Shown in pieces: positions 17,301 through 26,244 of a DNA stretch of 64,000 nucleotides. Below the pieces are notes generated by a model that was not told the origin of the DNA, did no database searches, and was given only the letters and a program-made list of their open reading frames with translations. Source of the DNA: CAZWCX01 sp964632945 (GTDB taxonomy: Bacteria > Planctomycetota > MHYJ01 > WSZJ01 > CAZWCX01); contig CAZWCX010000013.1 of NCBI GenBank assembly GCA_964632945.1, forward strand, positions 1 to 64,000, given 5' to 3'. Numbering within the stretch: the stretch's first letter is position 1; every line of letters starts with the position of its first letter. Position numbers and translations under genes: made by a program.

Positions 17301-17967
17301 AACCGGTCAGGATCCGACCGAAGCCTGGCGGGTCGCCTCGAGCGACTTTGGTCGGGCGATCCAGGCCAATCCGCGCGAGGCCGAGGCGTATCGCGGTCGC
17401 GGGATGACGCAAATGTACTGGGCCGGCTTCCGCGAAGAGCGCGGCGAAGTGCCCGCGGACCTGTACGACGGGGCGCTCGCGGACTTTTCCCGCTCGCTGG
17501 AGGCCAACCCCGACCAACCCCAGGTGCGCCGCTGGCGCGAGGGACTGGCGGCGGAGTGGGGGCCCCGGCGACGACCTCACGCGCTCCTGCTCCTCGCGCA
17601 CGCCGAAGAAGCGCTCCACGAGGGGCGCGGACCCGCAGCGCGCGCGTGGTTCGAAGAGGCGATCGCGATCTTCTCGCGGGGCGCGCCGGACCCGGGCGAC
17701 GCGCCGGTGTTGCGCGCGGCGCACTACAACCTGGCCTGCACCCTCGCCCTCGCGGCACGGGGCAAGGACGGCCCGGACGAACCGGCGCGCGCCGTCGCCG
17801 ACGCGGACGCCGCCTCCCTGCGCGACGCCGCCTTCCGTCATCTGGAGGAGGCGTTGCGCCACGGGTGGCGCGACCGCGCCCACGCCGGGTCCGATCCGGA
17901 TCTCGAGTCGCTCAGGACCGACACGCGGTGGGCCCCCTTCCTGGAGCGCGCCGGCGGCGCAGATTGA
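14335..17967 (+). CDS. Transmembrane Ser/Thr protein kinase with TPR array
   Basis: 1210 aa. Kinase domain about 46-330 with GEGSMG loop (55-60), Lys77, HRDLKPGN (Asp181, Asn186), DFG (199-201) and MSPEQ. This is the most divergent of the four kinase-TPR proteins: the activation loop is longer (about 205-225) and the HRD motif ends in GN rather than EN. Transmembrane helix about 357-374. The extracytoplasmic part has roughly a dozen TPR-like repeats with the 46-residue period and the RGxDP insertion (for example near 800-1090), then a C-terminal segment like that of the kinase at 6096. TACAAT at 14301-14306 is a good -10, 28 nt before the ATG. No strong Shine-Dalgarno. Confidence 0.92.
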   Translation: MTEPALPERLPTVRASADAKTILGDVTDPPLAVPAGDPGPPGEPFGRYRLVEPLGEGSMGRVWRAWDTELKREVALKQIRDEESVSRRTLERFLREARIAARLRHPGIIAVHDVGETEGKHYLTMEYIRGRTLEEVLAEGRTARLAGNREILEALPREMERLADIAEAVAHAHAHGVVHRDLKPGNVLLDAGGRPYVMDFGIAKEFGGETEDGARGRRGTLTIAGQLLGTPGYMSPEQARGEGATVGAQSDVWALGVMLYELLTGETPFERAGGAMDILAAAMKQDPVPPGRRRKGVPAELEAVCLKALEKDPARRLAGAGMFAAELRRWVRGDPVETRPPTLTQRLRRRAVRHRAWLGAATALLIAAAAAGYFRWVAAQEQAAARALREDVLAHLRESAGVWLEEALYARRRGDLATARRFRPRLEADVRRVRERLSPPAAEPEYHLGRMLRAMLDEEPAAAAQEAALAIDPDFAPARYEQAVLRARAYRKALTAARKAALARRGAGLAAAKKLELAGLQPEAVAEPLVEEIEREDAALLAARQATVKALEGLKDCLGRAPGWRTHPSPLLRVGEAQLECAAGMLEAYGQDRGWDAARAQLERAIALDPGLEEAYEALAHAAVRARRWEDAVAASTRGLEVDRGYVPHWLNRGTARVSLGNQRDDRGVDAHPDWAGAEEDFARVLELDPGRTEAWIGRARARANQAIALEARGTPADALYSAAIADLGEALARDPLSADAWQQRGIFRANQAVHRAGRGEDARSQFEAGTKDLARAIELEPNAPDSWARRGSLHVNWADHLAKRGEDPTTRYEAAIADLGTALERNPTYALGWAHRGWARLALATWRQRRGANDLDPLYEAAIGDLSHALRIDPASTDTWYLRGAARTNWASARLAAGRPALDLYAAAIEDYGRALELNPEQASAWQGRGAACLNRALLRDDDDPGQVPDHEAAIRDLSRALELNPASSESWVALGMARLGLGLQRERTGQDPTEAWRVASSDFGRAIQANPREAEAYRGRGMTQMYWAGFREERGEVPADLYDGALADFSRSLEANPDQPQVRRWREGLAAEWGPRRRPHALLLLAHAEEALHEGRGPAARAWFEEAIAIFSRGAPDPGDAPVLRAAHYNLACTLALAARGKDGPDEPARAVADADAASLRDAAFRHLEEALRHGWRDRAHAGSDPDLESLRTDTRWAPFLERAGGAD

Positions 17968-17986
17968 TCGCCCTCCGCCGCCTGCC

Positions 17987-18631
17987 CTATGCGGCGAGCA
18001 GGCTGCCGACGGCCAGCAGCAGTCCGACCGCCGCCAGCCCCCACTCATGCGCGCGGGGAAGCGCCGGGTCGTGGTTCGCGCGCCGGCGGAACGCAAAGAT
18101 CCCGAGCGACACCCCCGCGCCGATCCCGCCGATTCCCAGCGACATGCCGAAGAGCTCGTCGAAGCGAATTCCCCGCTCCGCCCCGAATCGCAGGTAGAAA
18201 CTGCCGGCGACCCCCAGACCGAAGGCCAGGGCGGGCCAGAACGCCTGCGGCCCGGTCCGCGCGGAGAGCGACACCCCCAACTGCGCCGCCGGCAACATGC
18301 CGAAGAGCAGGAGGATCGCCTCGCCATGGACTCCGCCCCAGTCCATCCGCGGTCGGGCCCAGCCGGCCCAGACGCCGAGCGCCACGCCGAGAGCGAATTG
18401 CACGAGGGCGACCCGGGCCAGTCGCGCCCCACCCGCGGGATCGCAATCCCGTTCGAGCAGCACCGCGAACGCGAGCGAACCGAGCGCGAGGCTGATGCAC
18501 GGCAGCGCGACGGCGTCGATGCGCTGATCCGCCGCCCACACGAAACCGACCGCGCCGAGGCCGATGCCGAGCAGGAGGAGCATCCGCCAGACCCAGGGTC
18601 TCCCGCGCCCCGTCGCTTCCGCTCCGCCCAT
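17987..18631 (-). CDS. Polytopic membrane protein of unknown function
   Basis: 214 aa with about six hydrophobic helices (near 16-34, 41-60, 72-92, 103-123, 132-150 and 160-214) separated by short polar loops. No motif I recognise. A GGGG stretch lies about 9 nt before the chosen ATG; an upstream extension of the frame by 44 residues overlaps the divergent P450 gene and lacks hydrophobic character. Convergent with the kinase gene (19 nt between stops), divergent from the P450 (67 nt). Confidence 0.7.
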   Translation of the reverse strand: MGGAEATGRGRPWVWRMLLLLGIGLGAVGFVWAADQRIDAVALPCISLALGSLAFAVLLERDCDPAGGARLARVALVQFALGVALGVWAGWARPRMDWGGVHGEAILLLFGMLPAAQLGVSLSARTGPQAFWPALAFGLGVAGSFYLRFGAERGIRFDELFGMSLGIGGIGAGVSLGIFAFRRRANHDPALPRAHEWGLAAVGLLLAVGSLLAA

Positions 18632-18661
18632 GCTCGGTTCCCCCTTCGCGCGTCGCGTCCA

Positions 18662-18691
18662 TTGCCGGATCGACCCGCGCCCCAGTATACT
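18662..18691 (+). promoter_or_regulatory. Candidate promoter for a leaderless P450 mRNA
   Basis: TTGCCG (18662-18667), 18-bp spacer, TATACT (18686-18691). The P450 ATG at 18699 begins 8 nt after the -10, which is where transcription should start, and there is no Shine-Dalgarno sequence. Confidence 0.55.
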
Positions 18692-18698
18692 GCCGTGC

Positions 18699-20051
18699 AT
18701 GCCCGCGAAACACTGGTACGACCCCATCCCCGGCCATCTCGGCCTGCCGATCCTCGGCAACACCCTGCTGTTCTACCGCGACTCCCTCGGCGGGCTGATC
18801 GAGGCGTATGAGAAGTACGGCCGCGTCTTCAAGACCCGCATCTTCGGCGAACTGATGATCGGGCTCCTGGGCGCCGAGGCCAACCGCGCCGTCCTCGTCG
18901 AGCGGGCGCGCTCCTTCTCCAGCGAAGGCGGGTGGGAGTTGACCATCGGCGAACTGTTCAAGGGCGGGGTCATGCTCAAGGACGGCGCCGATCATCGACG
19001 CCACCGCTCCATCATGCAAGCCGCGTTCGTCCACGCCGCCCTGGTCGGGTACATGGCCCAGATGGAACCGATCCTGCGCAAGCACCTCGATGACTGGCGC
19101 GCCCAGCCCCCGCCGCGCGTGTACGACGCCGTCAAGCAGTTGACCCTGGAGATCGCCTCGCGCGTCTTCCTGGGGCTGGAACTGGAACACGAAATCGCGC
19201 GCGTCAACCGCGGCTTCCTCGACCTGGTGAAAGGCTCGGTCGCGTTCGTCCGCCGGCCGGTCCCCTGGCTCGCGTATGACCGGGCGCTGCGCGCGCGCGA
19301 GGAACTGAAACTCTTCCTGGGCGAAGTGATCGACGCCCGGCGCGACCGTCCCGGCCCGGACCTGCTGGGCCGGCTCATGAGCGCGGAGAGCGCGGAGGGA
19401 CACCGCCTGGAAAAGGTCGAAATCATCGACCACATGATCTTCCTGCTCATGGCGGCCCACGACACCACCACCAGCACGCTGACGAGCCTCTTCTACGAAC
19501 TCGGCCGCCACCCGGACTGGCAGCGCCGCCTGCGGGAGCGGTGCGACGCGATCGATCCGGCCGCCGATCCCGAGTTCCGCACCCTCGCCACGATCGAGGA
19601 ACTCGATTGGGTGATGAAGGAGGCCATGCGGCTCCACACGCCGATCCTGTATGTGCCGCGGCGCACCATCGAGCCGTTCGCCATCGGCGGGTTCGAGATC
19701 CCCGCGGGCATCCAGGTCGCCGTGGCGCCCGGACACACCCACCGCATGACCGAGTACTGGACCGAACCCGATCGCTTCGACCCCGAACGCTTCTCCCCCG
19801 CGCGCGCCGAGCACAAACGCGTCCCCGGCTCGTTCCTGCCCTTCGGCGCCGGCGCCCACGCCTGCCTCGGGCAGGTCTTCGCGGAAATCCAGGTGCGCCT
19901 GATCCTGCTCCATGTCCTCCGCGAGTTCGGGTGGGAAGTCCCCCGAGGGTACCGCGCCCGCTACCAGCAGGTCCCCATCCAGGCGCCGAAGGACGGCCTG
20001 CCGATCGGCCTGGAACCGCGCGCCCTCCGGACCGGCCCCTGCCGCGCGTGA
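18699..20051 (+). CDS. Cytochrome P450
   Basis: 450 aa, the usual length for a soluble bacterial P450. I-helix oxygen-activation motif AAHDTT (252-257), K-helix ExxR (Glu308, Arg311) and heme-binding loop FLPFGAGAHACLG (379-391) with the thiolate ligand Cys389. The opening IPGHLGLPILGN proline-rich segment is the membrane-anchor-to-globule hinge seen in class II-like enzymes, here without a membrane helix. It therefore needs a separate ferredoxin or flavodoxin partner, none of which is encoded nearby. The substrate is unknown; the sequence style is closer to CYP120/CYP26-type proteins than to biosynthetic-cluster P450s (impression only). Confidence 0.95.
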   Translation: MPAKHWYDPIPGHLGLPILGNTLLFYRDSLGGLIEAYEKYGRVFKTRIFGELMIGLLGAEANRAVLVERARSFSSEGGWELTIGELFKGGVMLKDGADHRRHRSIMQAAFVHAALVGYMAQMEPILRKHLDDWRAQPPPRVYDAVKQLTLEIASRVFLGLELEHEIARVNRGFLDLVKGSVAFVRRPVPWLAYDRALRAREELKLFLGEVIDARRDRPGPDLLGRLMSAESAEGHRLEKVEIIDHMIFLLMAAHDTTTSTLTSLFYELGRHPDWQRRLRERCDAIDPAADPEFRTLATIEELDWVMKEAMRLHTPILYVPRRTIEPFAIGGFEIPAGIQVAVAPGHTHRMTEYWTEPDRFDPERFSPARAEHKRVPGSFLPFGAGAHACLGQVFAEIQVRLILLHVLREFGWEVPRGYRARYQQVPIQAPKDGLPIGLEPRALRTGPCRA

Positions 20052-20346
20052 TCCCGCCTGCCGCGCGCGACGGATCCGCGACCTCCGCCGGGCAGCCGAG
20101 GGGCGCGTCTCCTCGGGTTCCGGAAGCGTGGCTCGAGAAGGGTGAACCACGACTATCGGAATCCGCGGTCGGCGACGCTTCCGGCTTCGGGGGGTCCAGA
20201 CGCGTCCTCGCCTCGCCTCCGGACCCTCCGGGATCGCACCGTAGGGTCCCGGATCGGCCGGCGAACCCGCGGATGATTCGACCGTTCACGGGCCGGCCAT
20301 CGGCGCGGGCGGCGGACAAGGTCGCCGCTGACTCCTGGATCGCCGC

Positions 20347-23300
20347 TTACCGCTCCAGGGGATGAATCAGCGTCTCGTCGGCGACCAGGAGTTGATCCAG
20401 CTCCACTCCCGCGTCGAGCATCTCCACTTCCACGGTGTAGTCTCCCTCGGGCAACGCGGACAACGGGATCCCGGCGCGATTGCCCTCGTCCCCGTCGCCG
20501 GCGCTGCCGCCGTACCACGTCCAGTCGCGCCCGCCCAGCACCATCACCCGCGCCGGTTCCCCGACCCATCGGTCGGGCGTCGCGCGACATCCGACGCGGA
20601 CCGCGGCGGCGCCCCGGCGTGTGCGCGCCCTGAGATAGAGGACGTGTTCCCGGCCGGCCTGGTCGCTCAGAACGCGAAACCGGTATTCCAGGACCGCCTG
20701 CCGTCCCGGGCGCTCCCCGGGGGCCGGGAGGATACGGTCCGGGCCCACGGCTTCCATGTAGGTCACGAAGCGGGTGTAGTCCGGGCCTGCGTGATCCGTG
20801 CGGAGACGCCAAGTGCGCAGACCGTCCACGCTCCGGCCGTCGGTGACTTCGGCCTCGAAGCGACGGTGAGTCGACCACCACTCGGGATGGGTCGGCTCAT
20901 GCCACGAGTCCAGCATCACCAGCGTCCCTTCCGCCGGGTCGTACACATAAACGGAACCCTGTCGCCGCGCCGTCAGGTGCAAAGGGCCGATCGGCTCCGC
21001 GCCCCCCAGTTGCCAGCCGCCTCCCCCGGCCGGCGCGTCCTCGAGCACGAACGGTCCTTCCACCGCGCCGTGCTGCTTCGTCGCCACGATCAGCAATCGC
21101 CCCTCCCACCGGCGAACCACCACGAGAGTCCCCAGGTCGCCGCCGGCGAACGCGAACATCCGGTCCCCGTCCTTGAGCGGATTGCGCACATCGCCCGGCA
21201 ACAGATCCCCGCGCAGCAGGAACTCCTGGGCGCGGGCGCCCACCGCCTGCGCGTAGGCCGGCATCGCCATCTGCCATACCCAGTCCCCGGGATCCGGATA
21301 CAGGTTGTTCCAGGGATCTTGCGGATCCCCGCTCGGCACCCGACGCGGCGCATCCGTGAAGTGCCCGGCATAGAAGCTCGCGGCCCCGGTCGCCATCAGC
21401 GACTTGAGCAGCCCGAGCCAGCGTCCCGGGCGAATGTTCCGCGTCTCGTCGAAGTTCCAACCCGCGGCGACCGAGGGCCAGTAGGTCCGATGCCCCTCGT
21501 CCCCCTCCAGCTCGTTCCGCCGGCACACGGCGAGGAACTGCCAGCCGGTCACCCCCGTGACCCCGGGGCCCCAGTACCAGCGAAGCGTCCCTCGATCGGG
21601 ATAAAAGTCCGGCACCGAATGCTGGGACACCCGTTTCAGGTTCAACCACTGCCAGCCCGTGGGCTTGGACCACATCGATCGTTCGCCGCCGCAGTCGGCG
21701 GCATAGCCGGCCACTTCGTACTGGTTGAACGTCGCCCAGGGCAGGCGGGCCATGAACTCGTCCCGGTATGCCAGGTCGAAGTCCTCGACCTTGCGACGGG
21801 AAAAATACTTCCAGCGCGCCCGGCGCTCGCCGTCCGGTTCGTTCGCGTGTACCGCCAGAAGTACTCGCAACAGGGGGTCGCCGACCGTCGTCGGGTCCAC
21901 GGCCGGATCGTATCCCGGACGCGCGACGACATTGACCGGCTCGACCTCCCCATTCTCGCTGACCAGCCGGATCCGCTGCGCCTCGCGCTCTCCCAGCGTC
22001 GCGAGGATCCGCTCCAGCCCCGCGCGCATGAACATCCCCCCCTCGCGAGCGAGTCGCTGCGCTTCATCGCTTCCCGGGCTCAGGACCTTCCCGGCGTCCG
22101 TCACGATCGGAGTCCCGTCGGACGTCTGACAGTAGTAGCGATCCGGTAACCCCTCGTTGTTCTTGCTCAACGGGGCCACCTTCGCGCCGTTTTCCCACCG
22201 GAAGAAGCCGCTGGAATAACTGTGCAGCGACAGTTCCCAGTCCGCGCACTCGGGAGAGCGCGCGAGCTCGATCATCGTTTCGGTGACCGGGGAGAGCGCA
22301 AAGTGATTCAGCTCGAGCGAGCCCAGCGGCAGATGATAGTGCCAGCGTCGGTAGAGTTCCGCCCAGATCCGCTGCGCCTCCTCCAGCGGGCGCGTGTCGC
22401 CCCGGGGGTAGGGGGTCGGTAGCGCGCCGCCGATGACGTGCGCGTCCCCACCCCAGTAGTCCAGCCGCCGGAGCCGGCAATCCGAGGGGTATCGGGGATC
22501 CGGATACGACGACAACTGGCGCAGGGCGGACGCCCGGGCGGGGACGTACCCGGCGATCCCTTCCTGCGAAGCCGGCGGTTGGTAGTCGATCGCGAAGTCG
22601 CGCGGATCGAACCCCGGGACTACCGGTTCGGCCACCGGCCGGGGCGCGCCGCTCCGCCGGAAGGAATAGGGCCGGCGGTCGCGAATCGCATCCAGAAAGT
22701 GCTGGTACACCTGCGCCGGCGGGACCACCGCGGCATAGATCGCCACTTCGTCGAGATCGCCGTGAAAGGCGGTATGGCCCATGCCGCCGAGATTGAGGAA
22801 GTCGGAATCGTCTCCGACGGACGTCACCGTGCCGCGGCGTGCCGCCCGCGCGAAGCCCTCCGGACACTGCCCGTCGATCCAGATCTCCGCGCGACCGTCG
22901 ATGCCATCGTACGTGGCGACCACATGGTGCCAGCGCCGGTCCGTGTAGTAGTCCAGACTGGCGCGTCCGATTCCACCCAGATCGATCCGAAGCGTCTCCG
23001 TGGTGACGGTGTTCGCGTCGTCGCGTACGGGAACCGTGAGCGCGAGGGCGCCCTCCTCCCAATAGAAGAACAGACGCCAGCCGAACTCGCGTCCCAGAAG
23101 AATGAGGTAGGGACGGCGAGGTCGCGAGGCGCCCTCCGTCCGGGGTCCGTAGCAGAGTTTTCGTGGATCGGGAACCCGGAAGAGGAATTCGACCGACAGT
23201 TGGCGAAACCCGTGAAGCCCCGTCGTGCGGCGACGGCCCAGCGGCTCCGGCGCAGGGTCCACGGCTTCGGGCCGCAGCCGGGCGAATTGACCCACCGAAT

Positions 23301-23742
23301 CGTCCGCCGAGGCTATCCCGGCCAGTCCCGGTCCGCCGTGGAGGGAGTTCCCCCCGCCCGCCTTGTCCAGCAGCGGTTCGTCGGAATCGATGACTCCTTC
23401 GAAATTCCAATACGATACGGGTCGGACCCCGAGCATCCCCGGCTCGTCCGTGGAAGCCGCTAGGTCGGCCCGCGGTTCCGCCGTCCCCGTACCGGAAGCC
23501 TCCTCGACCGAGTCGATTCCGGCCGATTCCGGCGGCGTCGGCTCGCTCGCGGAAACGACCGCGTTGCCGACGGACGGTTGCGAAGTTCGCGGTCCGCGGC
23601 GGGGCGACACGATTCCCGTCCCGCACTCCCGGGCGGCGGAGGTACCCCGCACGGTGGCAGCGACCCCGGTTGCGAAAGCGAAGCCGAGCAACAGGAACCC
23701 CGTACGCCGGAGCGTCGATGGGGACCGATTCGAAGTGGTCAT
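20347..23742 (-). CDS. Large secreted protein with LamG domain and uncharacterised C-terminal region
   Basis: 1131 aa. Signal peptide or N-terminal anchor (about 12-32), low-complexity linker to 105, then a LamG/concanavalin-like domain (about 108-350) with the diagnostic WHHVVATYDG (271-280), AEIWIDGQ and GDLDEVAIY segments. Residues 400-1131 are one long region rich in Trp and Asp with SLHSYSSGFF, VNVVARPGYDP and similar segments. Its composition is that of a carbohydrate-active or matrix protein, perhaps a TIM-barrel glycosidase-like fold, but I cannot name a family. GGGGAG lies 8 nt before the ATG. The 114-codon upstream extension of the frame looks non-coding. Confidence 0.78.
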   Translation of the reverse strand: MTTSNRSPSTLRRTGFLLLGFAFATGVAATVRGTSAARECGTGIVSPRRGPRTSQPSVGNAVVSASEPTPPESAGIDSVEEASGTGTAEPRADLAASTDEPGMLGVRPVSYWNFEGVIDSDEPLLDKAGGGNSLHGGPGLAGIASADDSVGQFARLRPEAVDPAPEPLGRRRTTGLHGFRQLSVEFLFRVPDPRKLCYGPRTEGASRPRRPYLILLGREFGWRLFFYWEEGALALTVPVRDDANTVTTETLRIDLGGIGRASLDYYTDRRWHHVVATYDGIDGRAEIWIDGQCPEGFARAARRGTVTSVGDDSDFLNLGGMGHTAFHGDLDEVAIYAAVVPPAQVYQHFLDAIRDRRPYSFRRSGAPRPVAEPVVPGFDPRDFAIDYQPPASQEGIAGYVPARASALRQLSSYPDPRYPSDCRLRRLDYWGGDAHVIGGALPTPYPRGDTRPLEEAQRIWAELYRRWHYHLPLGSLELNHFALSPVTETMIELARSPECADWELSLHSYSSGFFRWENGAKVAPLSKNNEGLPDRYYCQTSDGTPIVTDAGKVLSPGSDEAQRLAREGGMFMRAGLERILATLGEREAQRIRLVSENGEVEPVNVVARPGYDPAVDPTTVGDPLLRVLLAVHANEPDGERRARWKYFSRRKVEDFDLAYRDEFMARLPWATFNQYEVAGYAADCGGERSMWSKPTGWQWLNLKRVSQHSVPDFYPDRGTLRWYWGPGVTGVTGWQFLAVCRRNELEGDEGHRTYWPSVAAGWNFDETRNIRPGRWLGLLKSLMATGAASFYAGHFTDAPRRVPSGDPQDPWNNLYPDPGDWVWQMAMPAYAQAVGARAQEFLLRGDLLPGDVRNPLKDGDRMFAFAGGDLGTLVVVRRWEGRLLIVATKQHGAVEGPFVLEDAPAGGGGWQLGGAEPIGPLHLTARRQGSVYVYDPAEGTLVMLDSWHEPTHPEWWSTHRRFEAEVTDGRSVDGLRTWRLRTDHAGPDYTRFVTYMEAVGPDRILPAPGERPGRQAVLEYRFRVLSDQAGREHVLYLRARTRRGAAAVRVGCRATPDRWVGEPARVMVLGGRDWTWYGGSAGDGDEGNRAGIPLSALPEGDYTVEVEMLDAGVELDQLLVADETLIHPLER

Positions 23743-24511
23743 CGCAGACTCCCCGTGCAGACAAACCGGTTCGAGCAATACCCCTCGGAGTGTGAAAACC
23801 AGGCGGGCGGAGGAAAGCAAACGAGGTGCCGTCAGCCCTCGACCGATCTCGCATCCGCAACCGACCGGCGCAACATTGGTTGCGGCAACTCGACCCCAAG
23901 GGGACGAAGGCGGGAATGGCGGAAGAAGCGCCCGTTCTCGTCTCTCCCCTCGCCGGCGGGTGCGGGAAAGCGTCAGTCGCAGAGTCCGGCTCGTGGGCCT
24001 CGGGTTGGCGCGGCCCCGTTCGCGATCGACTTGGAGATCGCCTGTGACCCCCGCGAGTCGTCGTGGCGGTGCCGCACGGTCCACGCAGCGACACGGGTCG
24101 AGCGCGGTGGACGCTGCCCAACGTTCCGCCCCCCCGTCCGGAACTCCACCGGCAGCCGAGTAGGAGGGCGTGGGCGTCGCGCGGAAGCCGGATGATGGGG
24201 GAGTGTGCCGGTTTCAAACCGCCCGCGCGAGGAGGAGGTCGGATCCCGTGCCGAAGTGATCCTCGCAACCTCTGCCTCAACGCCGCGGGGTGCTCGATCC
24301 GACCGACGGTGGCGGGGATCGGTTCCGGGGGACTCTCGAGCGGCGCTCGCGCGCCGCTCCCCCCCCGGCTTGCCCGGGTCCGCGACGCCGCGGGTGCGGT
24401 GGTCGCCGTCGCGAGCAGGAATTCAGGTTGGCGGCGCTCGTCGGCGACGCCGTCGGAGCCGACGGATGGCGCGGCAGGGAGACGGGCGACCGCCGGGCGA
24501 CCGGCGACGGG
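23743..24511. other. 769-nt region without a recognisable gene
   Basis: Lies upstream of the LamG gene and downstream of the small membrane-protein gene, both on the minus strand. Open frames here have no plausible protein character and overlap each other on both strands. I see no RNA gene. It may hold a long leader for the LamG gene. Confidence 0.5.
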
Positions 24512-25093
24512 TCATCGCCCGTGCCTGGCCGGATCGCCGACCGAGCGACCGGCCGACCATCGGAGGATCCCGCCGGCGACCAACCCTCCGGTCAGCGCCG
24601 CGAGACCCAGTCCGAACGCCGTGACATGCTCCCCTGGGGTCACCCCTTTCGTCCAGGCGATGCAGGGGTTGGCGTCCAGCCAGGGAAGCGCTGCCGGCGG
24701 CGCCGAGGCCAGCAGGGCGTAGTACGCGAGATCCTCCCACCCGGTCGCGAACAGGACGCATCCCGCCAGCGCCAAGTGCAGGTCGCGCGCCGCAACGCCG
24801 AGGAGTGCGAACCAACCCAGGCCCAGGGCCAGGAACGCGACATGCCACCACAGCATGCGCACGGGCCAGGTCGCGACGTCGAAGTGCAACTCGAACTCCC
24901 TCCAGGCGATGCCGTGGGTCGCCGCCGTCGGCTTGTAGATCCGTTCGAGGACGATGACGTCGGCAAAGGCGAGGAGCAGCAATCCCGCGGCGAGCAGAAG
25001 GACGCGCCGAGTGAGGGGCCGCGCGATCCGCGCGGGCTCCTCGCCGGGGACCGCGACGTTCGGCGCGTTCGAACGACCCTGCGCGGCTTCCAA
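24512..25093 (-). CDS. Polytopic membrane protein of unknown function
   Basis: 193 aa with about four hydrophobic helices (near 31-50, 75-100, 103-125 and 160-185). Between the last two is a segment with WEDLAYY and NPCIAWTKGVTP. No family recognised. The start is inferred: no ATG fits, but a TTG at 25093 is preceded by GGGAGGAG with 5-nt spacing, which is the best ribosome-binding site in the region. The frame stays open a further 70 codons upstream, with a sequence that looks non-coding. Confidence 0.65.
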   Translation of the reverse strand: MEAAQGRSNAPNVAVPGEEPARIARPLTRRVLLLAAGLLLLAFADVIVLERIYKPTAATHGIAWREFELHFDVATWPVRMLWWHVAFLALGLGWFALLGVAARDLHLALAGCVLFATGWEDLAYYALLASAPPAALPWLDANPCIAWTKGVTPGEHVTAFGLGLAALTGGLVAGGILRWSAGRSVGDPARHGR

Positions 25094-25307
25094 ATGAGCT
25101 CCTCCCGGTCGCGCCGGAGGGACCGCCGCGACGCGGCCGCGCCAATCCGCCGACCGGATCGCGCGCCCGCAGGACGATCCGGGAGGATGATACCGGATTC
25201 GGCTCCGGCGGCCCAGTCCCCTGCGCAGTTCCGGCGCCGCGATGCAGTCTCGGCTGCCATCGCCGCGCGGGCGTACGGCTGCGGTCTCGGACGGCCCGTC
25301 CACAAGG

Positions 25308-26243
25308 TCAGCGGGTCGGCAAAGAAGGACCGGACGCCGGGCCCAGCCGGTCGGACAACTCCCGGTGGTGCTCGACCAGCGTCGGGGGGAGGCCGTCGCG
25401 GATCCGCTTGAGGACGCGGGAGAGCGGGAACACGGGGACGTCGGCGACCTGCAGTCGCAGCACGCTCCCCTGCCCCGGGATCTCCTCCTGCGTCCAACGC
25501 CCGCCGTGCCGGCGGCGCACCACTTCGCCGAAGTAGGCTCCCCAGCGCAGGGCGTTTTCCGTCAGCTGCTCGTCGGTGGGTCGGGATCCGGGGGCGGCGG
25601 CGATCCGGTGGAGTTCGTCGAGCAGACGGTCGAGCCCGCCCAGGCTCTCGGTCGAGAAGTCCAGAGACAGCCCCCAGCGCACCTGGGCCGTCCGGATCGC
25701 GACTTCGAGCGCCTCGACGAGCCCGTCGGACAGGGCCGCGTCCCCGCTCATCTCCTCGCGGAGCGCATCCAGGTCCGCGCACGTCCCGCACAGGGTCTGC
25801 TCCAGCCACTCCCGCTGGCGGCCGCGGATCCAGGCGCAATAGTCGCTCGCGCGATCCACCGTGCGGCCCCCCAGGTCGACCGGTTCGCCGAGAACGAACG
25901 CGGCCACCGCGGGCACGGGCAGCGCCGCCTGTCGCCCCACCGACAGGACGGAGACTCCCTTCGGGATGCCTTCCACGTCTTCCAGCCAGAGTCCGCCGCA
26001 GGAGGCGCGGATCACCTCGCCGAGGTACGCCCCCCAGGGGACGGCGACCGCCACCGCCTTCCGCTTTCTTTCGTCCGCCGACGGCTCCTGGCGCAGCGCC
26101 TCGCGGACGCTTTCCAGCAGGCGGTCGACGAAGGCGAGGCTCTCCTCGGACCCGTCGAGGTCGACGCCGAAGCGCTCGCGGGCGCGTTCCACCGCCTGGT
26201 CGGCTTGCCGCCGGATGCGCTCGAGCAATTCCGGTCCCGACAT
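25308..26243 (-). CDS. Soluble protein with internal duplication, coupled to the Sec-thioredoxin gene
   Basis: 311 aa, no signal peptide. Two related halves: residues about 25-90 (FGVDLDGSEESLAFVDRLLE, then WGAYLGEV at 70-77 and GGLWLED) recur as WGLSLDFSTESLGGLDRLLD, WGAYFGEV and GGRWTQEE in the second half. It resembles the small DUF3806-like domain type. Six Cys occur in the middle third (for example CGTC). The ATG is separated from the stop codon of the upstream thioredoxin gene by one nucleotide, and a GGGTAGG stretch serves as ribosome-binding site, so it is almost certainly co-translated with it. Function unknown. Confidence 0.75.
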   Translation of the reverse strand: MSGPELLERIRRQADQAVERARERFGVDLDGSEESLAFVDRLLESVREALRQEPSADERKRKAVAVAVPWGAYLGEVIRASCGGLWLEDVEGIPKGVSVLSVGRQAALPVPAVAAFVLGEPVDLGGRTVDRASDYCAWIRGRQREWLEQTLCGTCADLDALREEMSGDAALSDGLVEALEVAIRTAQVRWGLSLDFSTESLGGLDRLLDELHRIAAAPGSRPTDEQLTENALRWGAYFGEVVRRRHGGRWTQEEIPGQGSVLRLQVADVPVFPLSRVLKRIRDGLPPTLVEHHRELSDRLGPASGPSLPTR

Positions 26244-26244
26244 C

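Noticed and set aside
22064..24280. Long alternative frame over the LamG gene and its upstream region
   Set aside because: Arg/Pro/Gly-rich, no motifs; it runs out of frame over well-supported LamG coding sequence.
24230..24300. Minus-strand GAGGCAGAGG stretch resembling the start of a lysine riboswitch
   Set aside because: The other conserved blocks (AGTA, GCCGAAG, paired stems) are absent and the downstream gene is a LamG exoprotein.
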